Shown one piece after another: positions 9,087 through 18,661 of a stretch of DNA of 64,000 bases; position 1 is the stretch's first letter; the number at the start of each line of letters is the position of its first letter. Origin of the DNA: Lentzea aerocolonigenes (GTDB lineage: Bacteria > Actinomycetota > Actinomycetes > Mycobacteriales > Pseudonocardiaceae); NCBI RefSeq assembly GCF_000974445.1, contig NZ_BBOJ01000007.1, positions 186,001 through 250,000 on the forward strand. The letters are read 5' to 3'. The notes beneath the pieces were generated by a model. It saw nothing but the letters and a program-made list of their open reading frames with translations, was not told where the DNA came from and made no database searches. The translations under genes and the position numbers were made by a program.

Positions 9087-10541
9087 TCAGGTGAGCGGCT
9101 GGTAGTCGAACCAGTCGAATCCGACGGTGCCCGCGGTCGCGTACATGCCGATGACGCGGCCGGTGAAGCCTCCGGAGACCTCGGTCGAGAGGTACTTGCC
9201 GTCGAGCGTGGCGAGCGAGGTGACCGTGCCGTCGGCTTCCTCCACGCCGAACGTGAGGGTGTCGGGCCCGGAACGGGCCTCCCACATCGTCTTCCTCTCG
9301 TCCACCTGCACGACGAGGACCACCGGCCCGTCAGGTGCCGGGCGGGACGCGACCACGGTGCGCAGCGGGCCGATGCGGGCGAGGACCCGGACCTCTCCGG
9401 ACGCCACCTCGATCTCGTAGTGGTGTTCCTCGTCCAGCCGGACCGCGAGACCGCCGCTGCCCTCCGCCGGGTCCAGCAACGTCCGGGCGCGGCAGGACAG
9501 GTGCTGCTGACGCCGGCCGACGAAGATCACCGCCGGATCGTCCACAGAGGACCCCCGCGCGTGCAGGGTCAGCCACCCGGAGCGTTCCTTCGTGGTGCAG
9601 TGCTGCTCGGAACGGTCGCGCAACGACACCCAGCACGGTCGCAGCTCACCGGCGTCGAAGTCGTCCAGGTCCGCCACGGCGCCGGGGTCGCCGGACGTCA
9701 GCTCCCCCACGACCGGCCAGCCGTCGGACCAGGTCACCGGCGCCAGGAACGTCTCACGGCCGAGCACGTGCCATCCCGGCGTGCCCCCACCGGGCCGCAC
9801 GGCGAGCAGCACCATCCACCACGACCCGTCCGGTGCCTGCACGAGATCGGCGTGGCCGGTGTTCTGCACGGGCTCGTCGGTGCTGCGGTGCGAGAGGATC
9901 GGGTTGGCGGGACACGGTTCGAACGGGCCGTTCGGGGACGGGCCGCGCGCGATCGAGACGGCGTGGCCGCGCTCGGTGCCGCCCTCGGCGATCATCAGGT
10001 ACCAGTGCTCACCGATCCGGTACAGGTGCGGTGCTTCCGGGGCCTTCGCCTTCGGGGTTCCGGACCAGAGCCGTTGCGGCGTCCCGAAGGTCTCGCCGGT
10101 CGACGGGTCGATCCGGTACTGCTGCACTCCGGCGACAGTGCACCAGCAGTTGCCGTCGTCGTCCCAGGCGAGGTCCGGGTCGATGCCGCCGACGTCCGGC
10201 AGCAGCACGGGGTCCGACCACGGTCCCGCCGGGTCGGTGGTGGTGAAGACCATGTTGCCGCCGCCGTGGCTCACGCTCGTGACGATCAGCCAGAACCGGC
10301 CGTCGTGGTGGCGCAGCGTCGGCGCGTAGATTCCGGCCGACGCCGGCGTTTCCGCGGTCAGCCGCAGCTGGCTCGGCCGGTCCAGCGCGTTGCCGATCTG
10401 CGTCCAGTGCACCAGGTCGCGGCTGTGGAAGACCGGGATGCCGGGGAAGTACTCGAAGCTGGAGCAGACCAGGTAGTAGTCCTCCCCCACGCGGCACACG
10501 CTGGGGTCGGGGAACATCCCCGGGATCACTGGCTGGGTCAC
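9087..10541 (-). CDS. GH43 glycosidase (beta-xylosidase / alpha-L-arabinofuranosidase type)
   Basis: 484 residues without a signal peptide, so intracellular. The five-bladed propeller begins MTQPVIPGMFPDPSVCR with catalytic base Asp12; the pKa-setting Asp121 is in GIDPDLAWDDDG and the acid Glu169 in KAPEAPHLY. The C-terminal 190 residues fit the jelly-roll module typical of GH43 beta-xylosidases and end in GTVGFDWFDYQPL. It would split xylose or arabinose from imported oligosaccharides. GTG 10541 overlaps the stop of the GH36 gene (GTGA). Confidence 0.9.
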   Translation of the reverse strand: MTQPVIPGMFPDPSVCRVGEDYYLVCSSFEYFPGIPVFHSRDLVHWTQIGNALDRPSQLRLTAETPASAGIYAPTLRHHDGRFWLIVTSVSHGGGNMVFTTTDPAGPWSDPVLLPDVGGIDPDLAWDDDGNCWCTVAGVQQYRIDPSTGETFGTPQRLWSGTPKAKAPEAPHLYRIGEHWYLMIAEGGTERGHAVSIARGPSPNGPFEPCPANPILSHRSTDEPVQNTGHADLVQAPDGSWWMVLLAVRPGGGTPGWHVLGRETFLAPVTWSDGWPVVGELTSGDPGAVADLDDFDAGELRPCWVSLRDRSEQHCTTKERSGWLTLHARGSSVDDPAVIFVGRRQQHLSCRARTLLDPAEGSGGLAVRLDEEHHYEIEVASGEVRVLARIGPLRTVVASRPAPDGPVVLVVQVDERKTMWEARSGPDTLTFGVEEADGTVTSLATLDGKYLSTEVSGGFTGRVIGMYATAGTVGFDWFDYQPLT

Positions 10542-12598
10542 CCGTCAACTCCTCTGGTCGTGAGCCGGTACAGCACCGCGGACGGTGCGGTGGGGAGGGT
10601 CAGCGTCAGCTCCGCGGTGTCCTGCCGCCACCACGCGACCGCGGGCGAGGCGGACGGGTAGAGCCGTTCCACCACGACGTCCACATGGGACAGATTGGGC
10701 AACTTCAGGACCGTGGTGTCCTCACCGCCACGACGCCAGACGGTCAGGTACGTCGTGGACGACGTCGACGCGGCGAGGGCGAGCCACGGGTCGTCCCAGC
10801 CGGGAAGTCCCAGTGGCCACGAGGGAACGGACTGCGGCAGGTCGGCGCGGACGGCCTTGTACACCGCCACCGCCTCGTGCACGAGCGCACGCGCCTCTGG
10901 TTGCAGGTCGGCGATCCGGCCGGACAGGTGGATCCGGCCCAGGAGCGCGTTCGTCATGGTGAACGCGACCTCGTCGAGCGAGTGCTCCGGCTGCGGATAG
11001 GCCCAGACCGCGGCCTGCTCCGGGGTCATGGCCGTCGGCGCGGCGGCCGCGATCGACGCGTAGCGCTCCAGGTGCTGCTGGTCGCTGGTGGACTGCAGCT
11101 GCGTGCGCGACAGCAGCGCGTGGTCGATGCGCATGCCGCCGGACGCGCAGTTCTCCAGCACCAGGTGCGGGTGACGGTCCAGCACGCCGTCGAGCCAGTC
11201 GAGGTGGGCGCGGTTGTGGCCGAGCAGCCCGTCCGCGGGGCTCTCGCCCTCCCGCGAACTGGTGCCGGAACCCGGGTTGATGTTGTGGTCGAGCTTCAGG
11301 TATCCGACACCCCAGCCGGCCAAGCGGTCCACCACCTCGTCCAGGTGGGCGCGGGCGGCGGGGTGGCGCAGGTCGAGGTGGTGGCGGCCGACGTCGGCGA
11401 CCCGCACGCCGTCACGGCGGAAGAACGCCTCGTCGGGCAGACTCCGCGCGAGCGGACTGTCGACGCCGATGACCTCGGGCTCCAGCCACAGCCCAGGAAC
11501 CATGCCGCGCTCCTGGATCCGCGTCAGCACCTCCCCGAGCCCGCCGGGGAAACGGCTGCGCGACGCCTGCCACGCACCGACCGTGCCCCACCAGCTCTCG
11601 CCCTGCTCGGCGTACCAGCCGGCGTCGATGACGAAGTACTCCGCACCGGCGTCGGCCGCGGCGTCGATCAACGGCAGCAGCTCGGCCGTGGTCGGGTCGC
11701 CCATCAGGCAGTTCATGTAGTCGTTGAAGATCACGGGCAGGCCGGTGTGGTCGGGATGCGGCCTGCGGCTCGCGCGGCGGTACCGGGTCAGCGCGGCGAA
11801 CGCGTCGTCCGGCCCGCCGTCGGCGCTGAACGCCAGCGAGACGGGCACGGTGCGGAACTCCTCACCCGACGCCAGCACGCGGTTCCAGCCGTGCTGGAGC
11901 TCCACCGGCCCGGACAGCGCCACGTAGCCGGTGCCGCCGAGCTCACCGCACTCCCAGGACCAGCCACCGCCGTTGTGCTCGATCTGCCAGACCCACGTCC
12001 GGCCCGTCTCGCGGTCGGTGAGGCCACCCATGGGCAGGTGGCCGTTGCTGGACCACACTCCTTTGCCGGCAACGGTGAACGCGCTCTTGTGCCGGTAGTC
12101 GGCCAGCCGTCCGTCCCGGTCCGGTGAGCTGAGGCGCAGCGGTTCACGCCGCCACCGGCCTTCGGCGTTCCAGTCGTTCTCCGCCCACAGCACGTCGGCG
12201 CTGTCCGGCGGGCCGGCCGTGAGACCGCCCAGCACCAGCGAGGTGACCGACTCCAGCCGCAGCGGAGCACTCCCCTCGTTGCGCACGGCGACCTCGGCGC
12301 GGACCGCGGGAACGCCCTGCGGTGAACGGAAGGTCACCTCCACGGCCAGACCGCTCACGTCGTCGTGCAGGTCGAGGACGAGCACCTCCCAGTCCTTTTC
12401 GGACGGTGTGCGGTGGCCGCGGTACCGCAGCCGTCCGCCGATCACCGTGTCGACGAGGCGGTTGCTCGACCAATGACAGCCGTGGTCCGTGGTCGTCACC
12501 TCCACCAGTGGCAGCGACGTGCCGCTGCGGCGCACCCCGTCGTCGGTGACGTCGAACTCCCACTCCAGGGCTTCGTGGCCCCAGCGGATCGTGATCAT
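10538..12598 (-). CDS. GH36 alpha-galactosidase
   Basis: 686 residues, no signal peptide. A beta-sandwich N-terminal domain leads into the TIM barrel with FVIDAGWY, the nucleophile Asp437 in YLKLDHN, LENCASGGMR and acid/base Asp506 in QSTSDQQ, all GH36 hallmarks. Cytoplasmic removal of terminal alpha-galactose from oligosaccharides is the expected job. ATG 12598 overlaps the GH42 stop (ATGA), and its own stop overlaps the GH43 start, so it is tightly coupled in the middle of the operon. Confidence 0.92.
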   Translation of the reverse strand: MITIRWGHEALEWEFDVTDDGVRRSGTSLPLVEVTTTDHGCHWSSNRLVDTVIGGRLRYRGHRTPSEKDWEVLVLDLHDDVSGLAVEVTFRSPQGVPAVRAEVAVRNEGSAPLRLESVTSLVLGGLTAGPPDSADVLWAENDWNAEGRWRREPLRLSSPDRDGRLADYRHKSAFTVAGKGVWSSNGHLPMGGLTDRETGRTWVWQIEHNGGGWSWECGELGGTGYVALSGPVELQHGWNRVLASGEEFRTVPVSLAFSADGGPDDAFAALTRYRRASRRPHPDHTGLPVIFNDYMNCLMGDPTTAELLPLIDAAADAGAEYFVIDAGWYAEQGESWWGTVGAWQASRSRFPGGLGEVLTRIQERGMVPGLWLEPEVIGVDSPLARSLPDEAFFRRDGVRVADVGRHHLDLRHPAARAHLDEVVDRLAGWGVGYLKLDHNINPGSGTSSREGESPADGLLGHNRAHLDWLDGVLDRHPHLVLENCASGGMRIDHALLSRTQLQSTSDQQHLERYASIAAAAPTAMTPEQAAVWAYPQPEHSLDEVAFTMTNALLGRIHLSGRIADLQPEARALVHEAVAVYKAVRADLPQSVPSWPLGLPGWDDPWLALAASTSSTTYLTVWRRGGEDTTVLKLPNLSHVDVVVERLYPSASPAVAWWRQDTAELTLTLPTAPSAVLYRLTTRGVDG

Positions 12599-14577
12599 CG
12601 CGGCCGCCTCTCCCGCAGCACGGCGCAGCCGCCCGGCGGCAGTGTCGCCACCGGTTGCCCGGTGAGCAGGTCGTGGGTCCTCGCGAGCAACGGCACGGTG
12701 TCGGCGCGGTGGTTGAGCACGACGTGCCAGCGGTCGCCGTTCGCGGCCTGCCGGGTGACCGCTTCGACGCCGGGAGGCAGGCCCGGCAGGACCGGGGTGA
12801 CCCCGGCGTCGTCGAGCAGCTCGGCGACGAGCGCGCCGTAGTCCGTGCTGTCGAGCCGGGTGGACAGGTACCAGGCCGTGCCCCTGCCGCACCGGTTCTT
12901 GGTGATCGCCGGGGATCCCGCGAGCATTCCGTGGGTGTAGGTGGCGACGACCTCCGCACCTTCCGGCCACAGCGACTCGCTCCACACCGTGCCGTGCGCA
13001 CCGTCGGAGAGCGTGATCCGCTCGTCCTGCCGCAACGGCCGGTACTCCACGACCCGGATGCCGAGCGCCTCCCGCAGGGGTGCGACCGGATAGCCACCGA
13101 GCCGTGCTTGGGCGCGGTCGTCGACGACTCCGCTGAAGTGCTGGACGAGCAGCGTGCCCCCGCCCTCGACGTACCGGCGGAGGTTCTCCGCGCCGGCGTC
13201 GGACAGCAGGTACAGCGCCGGGGCGAGCACGAGCCGGTAGCGGCCCAGATCCGCTTCCGGGTGGGCGAAGTCGGCGACCAGTCCGGCGTCCCACAACGCG
13301 CGGTGGGCGGCGCGGAGCGAGGAGTGGTAGTCCAGGTCGGACGACGGCAGGCCGTCCGAGTTCAGCGCCCACCACGCGTCGGAGTCGTGCAGCACGGCCA
13401 CGTCCGCGGTGACGGTCGACCCGGCTAGCTCGGCGAGGGCGGCGACGGCGGCACCGGTCTCCTTCACCTCGGCGAAGACGCGGCTGTCCGGTCCGGCGTG
13501 CGGCACCATCGCCGAGTGCCACTGCTCGGCACCGGCCTTCGACTGGCGCCACTGGAAGAACAACGCCCCCTCCGAGCCGCGCGCGATGTGGCTCAGGGAG
13601 TGCCGCAGGATCTCGCCGGGGTCCTTGGCCAGCGTCCGGCCGCGGTCGTAGACGGTGCTCGTGCCCTGTTCCATCAGCAGCCACGGCCGCCCGCCCGCGA
13701 ACGACCGGGCGCGGTCGGCGGTGAAGGCGGCCTCCGCGGCCGCCTCCAGGCCGGGCGCGGACGGGTAGAAGTCGATGGAGACCAGGTCGACCTCGCGGCT
13801 CAGCGCCCACAGGTCGATGTTCTGGTAGCCGGGCAGCATCATGTTGGTCGTCACCGGCCGGTCGCTGTGCGCGCGGATCGCGTCCCGCTGCTCCGAGTAG
13901 GCGGCGACCACCTCGTCGGAGAAGAACCTGCTGAAGTCCAGCAGGAGCCCGGGATTGCGGTGCCACTGGGTGGCGCGCGGCGGCAGGACCTGCTCCCAGC
14001 TGCCGTAGCGCTGGCTCCAGAACGCGGTCCCCCACGTCTCGTTCAGCACGTCCAGCGAGCCGTACTTCGCGCGCAACCACACGCGGAACGCGGCGGCGGT
14101 GTGGTCGCACCAGCACAACGTCACGTACTCGTTGTGCACGTGCCACAACGCCACGGCCGGGTGGTCGCCGTAGCGTTCGGCGAGCGCGGAGGCGATGCGG
14201 CGGGCCGCGGCGCGGTAGGCGGGAGCGCTGAGGCAGTACGTGTCGCGGCTGCCGTGCACCAGCCTGGTGCCGTCCCGCGTGACCGGCATGGCGTCCGGGT
14301 GCGCCAGGGTGAACCACGGCGGCGGCGAGGCGGTCGGGGTGGCGAGGTCGACCGCGACTCCGTTGGCGTGCAGGCGATCCAGGTGCTTGTCGAGCCACTC
14401 GAAGTCGTAACGGCCTTCCTCTGGCTCCAGCAGTGCCCAGGAGAACACGCCGACCGTGGCCAGGTTGACCCTGGCCTCGCGCATCAGCTGGTCGTCCTCC
14501 TTCCACACCTGCTCGTCCCACTGCTCGGGGTTGTAGTCGCCGCCGAACGCGAGGCCGCCCAGCCGGTTGGTGATCAC
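12595..14577 (-). CDS. GH42 beta-galactosidase
   Basis: 660 residues, no signal peptide. FGGDYNPEQW near the N-terminus, the acid/base Glu150 in WHVHNEY and the nucleophile Glu303 in LLMEQGTST place it in GH42. A trimerisation domain (VLHDSDAWWALN onwards) and a small C-terminal domain ending PGGCAVL follow. The four-cysteine zinc cluster of some GH42 enzymes is not obvious. It would remove beta-galactose, for example from the side chains of imported xyloglucan oligosaccharides. GTG 14577 overlaps the GH31 stop and has GGAGG upstream. Confidence 0.92.
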   Translation of the reverse strand: MITNRLGGLAFGGDYNPEQWDEQVWKEDDQLMREARVNLATVGVFSWALLEPEEGRYDFEWLDKHLDRLHANGVAVDLATPTASPPPWFTLAHPDAMPVTRDGTRLVHGSRDTYCLSAPAYRAAARRIASALAERYGDHPAVALWHVHNEYVTLCWCDHTAAAFRVWLRAKYGSLDVLNETWGTAFWSQRYGSWEQVLPPRATQWHRNPGLLLDFSRFFSDEVVAAYSEQRDAIRAHSDRPVTTNMMLPGYQNIDLWALSREVDLVSIDFYPSAPGLEAAAEAAFTADRARSFAGGRPWLLMEQGTSTVYDRGRTLAKDPGEILRHSLSHIARGSEGALFFQWRQSKAGAEQWHSAMVPHAGPDSRVFAEVKETGAAVAALAELAGSTVTADVAVLHDSDAWWALNSDGLPSSDLDYHSSLRAAHRALWDAGLVADFAHPEADLGRYRLVLAPALYLLSDAGAENLRRYVEGGGTLLVQHFSGVVDDRAQARLGGYPVAPLREALGIRVVEYRPLRQDERITLSDGAHGTVWSESLWPEGAEVVATYTHGMLAGSPAITKNRCGRGTAWYLSTRLDSTDYGALVAELLDDAGVTPVLPGLPPGVEAVTRQAANGDRWHVVLNHRADTVPLLARTHDLLTGQPVATLPPGGCAVLRERRPR

Positions 14578-16610
14578 GCCTCCTCCCGCACGGGCAGGCT
14601 CGCGCCGTCACGCAGGAACAGCGGGATGCGATCGATCGGTGCGGCGACGGTGACGGTCCGGCCGCCCTCGTGCTCCTCTCCGCTCCACACGTCGGCCCAC
14701 CGCGCACCGGCGGGCAGGCAGACCTCGCGCTCGCGGACACCCGCCTCGGTGACCGGCGCGACCAGCAGGTCGGGTCCGAGCAGGAACGCGTCCTCGACGT
14801 CCCACGCCGCCGGGTCGTCCGGGAACTCGAGGAACACCGGCCGCATCGGTGGCACACCGGTCTCCGAGGCCGTGCGCATCTGCCGCATCACGTACGGGCG
14901 CAGGCGTTCCCGCAGCCGCAGGTGCGCGGCGAGGATCTCGTAGGTCTCCTCGCCGTAGGACCAGACCTCGTTGGCCAGACCGGTCATCGCGGGCTCCAGC
15001 ACCTGCTCGTCACCGCGGAAGCCGTGCAGGCGGAACAGCGGGCAGAACGTGCCGTACTGGAACCAGCGCACCAGGACCTCGCGGTAGGCGGGGTCGTCGG
15101 GGTCACCGCCGTGGAAGCCGCCGATGTCCGTGGTCCACCAGGGAATGCCGGACATCATCACGTTCAGGCCGGCCTTGATCTGGGTGCGCAGCGAGGCGAA
15201 GTCGGTGGCGATGTCCCCGGACCACAGCGCGGCGCCGTACCGTTGCGCGCCCGCCCACGACGAACGGTTGAGCGAGATGATCTCGGTCTCGCCGGCCGCC
15301 TTCAGTCCGTCGTGGACAGTGCGGGCGTTCTCGCGCGGATACAGGTTGCCCACTTCCAGCCCGGGACCGGCGTGGTAGCGCAGGTTGTACTGGTGGCCGG
15401 GCTTGAGCTCGGGTTCACCGGCGTCCAGCCAGAACACCTTGACGCCGAGCTCGTGGTAGCCGCGCCGGATGCGTTCCCAGACGAACTCGCGGGCCTCCGG
15501 GTTGGTGGCGTCGTAGAACGCGACCTGGGCGGAGTACGCGCCGAGTCCCTTGTCCGGCCAGTCCGCGTGCGCCATCGGCCCGAACTCCGTGCCGATGAAG
15601 AAACCCTGGTCCAGCATCGGGTGGTAGTTCTCGCTGGCGGGGCTCACCGACGGCCAGACCGAGACCATCAGCTTGACGCCCATCTCGTCGAGCTCGCGGA
15701 CCATGCCCGCCGGGTCGGGCCATTCGGCGGGATCGAACTTCCACTCGCCGAGGTGCGTCCAGTGGAAGAAGTCGCAGACGATCACGGACAACGGCAGCCC
15801 GCGCCGCTGGTACTCGCGGGCGACCTCCATCAGCTCGTCCTGGGTGCGGTAGCGGAGCTTGCACTGCCAGAAACCCGAGGCCCACTCGGGAAGTTCGGGG
15901 GCGTGACCGGTCGCGTCGGCGTAACGGCTCAGCACGTCGGCCGGTTGTCCGGCGGTGATCCAGTAGTCGATCTGCCGGGCGCTGTCGGAGACCCAGCGGG
16001 TGCCGGTCTCGGCCAGCTCGACGCGGCCGATGGCTGGCGAGTTCCACAGCAGGCCGTAGCCGCGGTCGGAGACCAGCAACGGGATGGTGACCTCGGCGTT
16101 GCGCTGCACCAGGTCGATGACCGCGCCCTTCTGGTCCAGCAGACCGTGGGTGTGCTGGCCGAGGCCGTAGAACCGTTCTCCCCGGTAGGCCTGGAAACGC
16201 TGCTCCAGCCGGTGGTAGCCGTTGCCCGTCGCGGTGGCGAGCCGCGGGCCGGGCCACCAGAAGTGCGCGGACTGCTCGGCGAGCAGCTCGGTGCCGTCCT
16301 CGGTCCGCAGGAACGTGAGCCGTCCGGCGGACGCGCCGAGCTCCGGGGTGAGCTTTCCCTCGGTGCCGGCGTCGACCCTGACGGTGATCCTGCCGTTGAC
16401 CAGCGTCGCGTGGTGCTCGGCGATCTTGATCTCCGCGTCGCCGCCGGAGGGAGGGGTGTCCAGCAACGCTCCCGGCAGGTCCTCGGCCAGCGGACCGCCG
16501 GGGGTCGCCCTGACCCGGACGGCATCGGGGCCCCACGCCTCGACGCGCAGGGTCTCGCCCTTGGCGCGCCATTCGAGCGCGGTGCCGAGGTCTCGGAAGT
16601 GTGTGGGCAT
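14574..16610 (-). CDS. GH31 glycosidase, probable alpha-xylosidase
   Basis: 678 residues, no signal peptide. N-terminal beta-sandwich, then the barrel with FWQCKLRYRTQDELME, the nucleophile Asp396 in VFWLDAGEPE and the acid/base Asp466 in LWSGDI. The CKLRYR stretch and WLDxxEPE motif are more like bacterial alpha-xylosidases than alpha-glucosidases, which fits a xyloglucan locus. ATG 16610 is preceded by AGGAG at 8 bases. It lies 38 bases after the LacI gene and heads the chain of overlapping intracellular glycosidases GH31-GH42-GH36-GH43. Other GH31 activities cannot be excluded. Confidence 0.88.
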   Translation of the reverse strand: MPTHFRDLGTALEWRAKGETLRVEAWGPDAVRVRATPGGPLAEDLPGALLDTPPSGGDAEIKIAEHHATLVNGRITVRVDAGTEGKLTPELGASAGRLTFLRTEDGTELLAEQSAHFWWPGPRLATATGNGYHRLEQRFQAYRGERFYGLGQHTHGLLDQKGAVIDLVQRNAEVTIPLLVSDRGYGLLWNSPAIGRVELAETGTRWVSDSARQIDYWITAGQPADVLSRYADATGHAPELPEWASGFWQCKLRYRTQDELMEVAREYQRRGLPLSVIVCDFFHWTHLGEWKFDPAEWPDPAGMVRELDEMGVKLMVSVWPSVSPASENYHPMLDQGFFIGTEFGPMAHADWPDKGLGAYSAQVAFYDATNPEAREFVWERIRRGYHELGVKVFWLDAGEPELKPGHQYNLRYHAGPGLEVGNLYPRENARTVHDGLKAAGETEIISLNRSSWAGAQRYGAALWSGDIATDFASLRTQIKAGLNVMMSGIPWWTTDIGGFHGGDPDDPAYREVLVRWFQYGTFCPLFRLHGFRGDEQVLEPAMTGLANEVWSYGEETYEILAAHLRLRERLRPYVMRQMRTASETGVPPMRPVFLEFPDDPAAWDVEDAFLLGPDLLVAPVTEAGVREREVCLPAGARWADVWSGEEHEGGRTVTVAAPIDRIPLFLRDGASLPVREEA

Positions 16611-16648
16611 GCGGGAGCTCCTCGCGTTCGTGGGGAGTGCGGAGAAGG

Positions 16649-17677
16649 TCAGGACTGGCGCGGCGCGGGCCCCGTGCTGTCCCTGACGGTCAGCACGGGC
16701 GTGAGCAGGACCCGGTCGTCCGCCGGCCGGTCGCCGGCGTTGACCGCCGTGATCCTGCGCATGATCTGCTCGACGGCGACCCGGCCGAGCTCCTGCGCGG
16801 AACCGGTGACCGCGGTGAGCCTCGGCGCGAACTGCTCGGCGAGCTGGTCCTGGCACAACGCGATCACCGAGACGTCCTCGGGCACGGTCCGCCCGCTGGT
16901 GCGCAGCAGGGTCAGCAGCGGTCCGATCGCGCCTTCGTTCTGCACCACGAAACCGGTGGTGCCGGGGCGGTCGGCGAGGATGCGGGCGAGCGTTCCGGCG
17001 GTGCTCTCGTAGGTGCCCTCGCACGACCGGTGCAGGAACCGCAGACCGCGCTGTTCGGCACGGCCGCGGAACCCGGTGAGCGTGCGCTCGGCGTAGCCCG
17101 CGTGGCGGTGGTAGACCCCGGAGCCGTAGCCGATGAACGCGACCTCGCGGTGGCCGAGGTCGGCCAGGTGGTCGGCGCACAACGCGCCGGCCGTCGCGAA
17201 GTCGTGGTCCACACAGGACAGTCCACGCGCGTCGTCGGCCAGGCCGATCAACGCCGCCTGCGTGCCGAGTGACCGCAGCACCGGGATGCGTTCGTCGTCC
17301 AGCTCGACGTCCATCATGATCAGGCCGTCGGCCAGGCCGCTGCCCGCGATCCGGCGCACCCCGTCCGGGCCCTCGTCGTTGGTGATCAGCAGGACGTCGT
17401 AGCCGTGCTGACGGGCCGCCATCGTCACCGAGATGGCGATCTCCATCATCACCGGGACGTAGACGTCGGTGCGCAGCGGCACCATCAGCGCGACGATGTG
17501 CGATCGCCGCGCGGCCAGGGCGCGGGCACCGGCGTTGGGGTGGTATCCGAGCTCCCGCACGGAGCTCTGCACCCGCTGCCGGGTCTCCTCGGAGATCGCG
17601 CGCTTGCCGCTCAGCACGTAGCTCACCGTGCTGGACGACACGCCCGCGTGCCTGGCCACGTCGGCAATGGTCACCAT
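16649..17677 (-). CDS. LacI-family regulator embedded in the glycosidase/transport operon
   Basis: 342 residues. The first 60 contain the LacI helix-turn-helix (TIADVARHAGVSSSTVSYVLSG and a hinge helix near NAGARALAARRS); the rest is a periplasmic-binding-protein-like effector domain. It starts 6 bases after the permease stop and precedes GH31, an arrangement typical of local sugar repressors. Its helix-turn-helix is nearly the same as those of the LacI proteins at 27323 and 28560, so all three may recognise the TCGAAGCGCTTCGA-type sites in this window. The inducer is probably an imported oligosaccharide. Confidence 0.92.
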   Translation of the reverse strand: MVTIADVARHAGVSSSTVSYVLSGKRAISEETRQRVQSSVRELGYHPNAGARALAARRSHIVALMVPLRTDVYVPVMMEIAISVTMAARQHGYDVLLITNDEGPDGVRRIAGSGLADGLIMMDVELDDERIPVLRSLGTQAALIGLADDARGLSCVDHDFATAGALCADHLADLGHREVAFIGYGSGVYHRHAGYAERTLTGFRGRAEQRGLRFLHRSCEGTYESTAGTLARILADRPGTTGFVVQNEGAIGPLLTLLRTSGRTVPEDVSVIALCQDQLAEQFAPRLTAVTGSAQELGRVAVEQIMRRITAVNAGDRPADDRVLLTPVLTVRDSTGPAPRQS

Positions 17678-17683
17678 GAAAGT

Positions 17684-18661
17684 TCAGCCCTTGATAGCAC
17701 CGGTCAGGACGCCCGTGCGGAAGTGCTTCTGCACGAACGGGTAAACGATGAGCAGCGGAACCAGCGTCAGCACCACGACCGCCATCTGCAGTGACAGCGG
17801 CGCGGTCTGGGCGAACTGGGAACCGAACCCGGCGTTGACCGAGCCCGGCATTCCGTTGCCGCGGTTGACGTAAGTCAGCAACACGTACTGCAACGGCCAC
17901 TTCTCGCTGTCCGTCGGCATGTACAACATGACGTTGAAGAACGAGTTCCAGTAGCCGACGCCGTAGAACAGCGCCATCACCGCCGTGACGGCACGGGAGG
18001 TGGGCAACACGATGGACCACAGGATCCGCCAGTCCCCCGCGCCGTCGATCCGTGCCGCCTCGATCAGGTCCAGCGACGTGCTCGAGTAGAACGCGCGCAG
18101 GATCAGGATGTTGAACACGGACACCGCACTCGGCAGGATCAGCGCCCACCACTGCCCGTAGCCGCCGAGTCCGGTGACGACCAGGAACGTGGGGATCAGG
18201 CCGCCGTTGACGAACATGGTGATGATCAGCAACGTCAGGATGAAGCGGTGCCCGAGCGACCGCGACCTCGACAGGCCGTAGGCGCACATGACGGAGACGA
18301 CCATCGACACGATCGTGCCGACCGCGGTGATGCCGAGACTCACCAGCAGCGCGGTGCGCACCGTCGAGTCCGCGAGCATCACCTTGTAGGCCTCGAGCGT
18401 CAGTCCGTCCGGCCAGATCACGAGGCCGCCCGCCCTGTTGACCGCCGCCTGGGTGGACAGGCTGGTCACCACGATGATCCACAGCGGCACCAGCATGATC
18501 AGCAGCACGCCGCCGAGGGTGATGCCCTTGGCGGCCTCACCGCCCAGCGTCGGTGGTTCCTCCCAGGCCGGGCGTTCGGTCCGCCGCCTGCGGCGAACCT
18601 CCTGGGGCGCGGAGGGTTTCGGGCCGGTGCCCGTGTCGGTGCGTTCGATCGCCAGAGTCAT
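17684..18661 (-). CDS. CUT1-type sugar ABC transporter permease (CarB/LplC-like)
   Basis: 325 residues. A 45-residue basic cytoplasmic tail (EVRRRRRTERPAWEEPP) precedes six predicted membrane segments, starting ITLGGVLLIMLVPLWIIVVTSL. The EAA loop EAARIDGAGDWRILW contacts the ATPase. ATG 18661 overlaps the stop of the partner permease (ATGA). No ATP-binding subunit is encoded nearby; in actinomycetes a distant shared MsiK-like ATPase commonly serves such systems (established knowledge). Confidence 0.92.
   Translation of the reverse strand: MTLAIERTDTGTGPKPSAPQEVRRRRRTERPAWEEPPTLGGEAAKGITLGGVLLIMLVPLWIIVVTSLSTQAAVNRAGGLVIWPDGLTLEAYKVMLADSTVRTALLVSLGITAVGTIVSMVVSVMCAYGLSRSRSLGHRFILTLLIITMFVNGGLIPTFLVVTGLGGYGQWWALILPSAVSVFNILILRAFYSSTSLDLIEAARIDGAGDWRILWSIVLPTSRAVTAVMALFYGVGYWNSFFNVMLYMPTDSEKWPLQYVLLTYVNRGNGMPGSVNAGFGSQFAQTAPLSLQMAVVVLTLVPLLIVYPFVQKHFRTGVLTGAIKG

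Noticed and set aside
5340..10661. A 5.3-kb plus-strand open frame opposite the MFS, SDR, GH5 and GH43 genes
   Set aside because: Its translation is Arg/Gly/Ala/Pro-rich with no domain, and it lies antisense to several well-recognised genes; an artefact of high GC.
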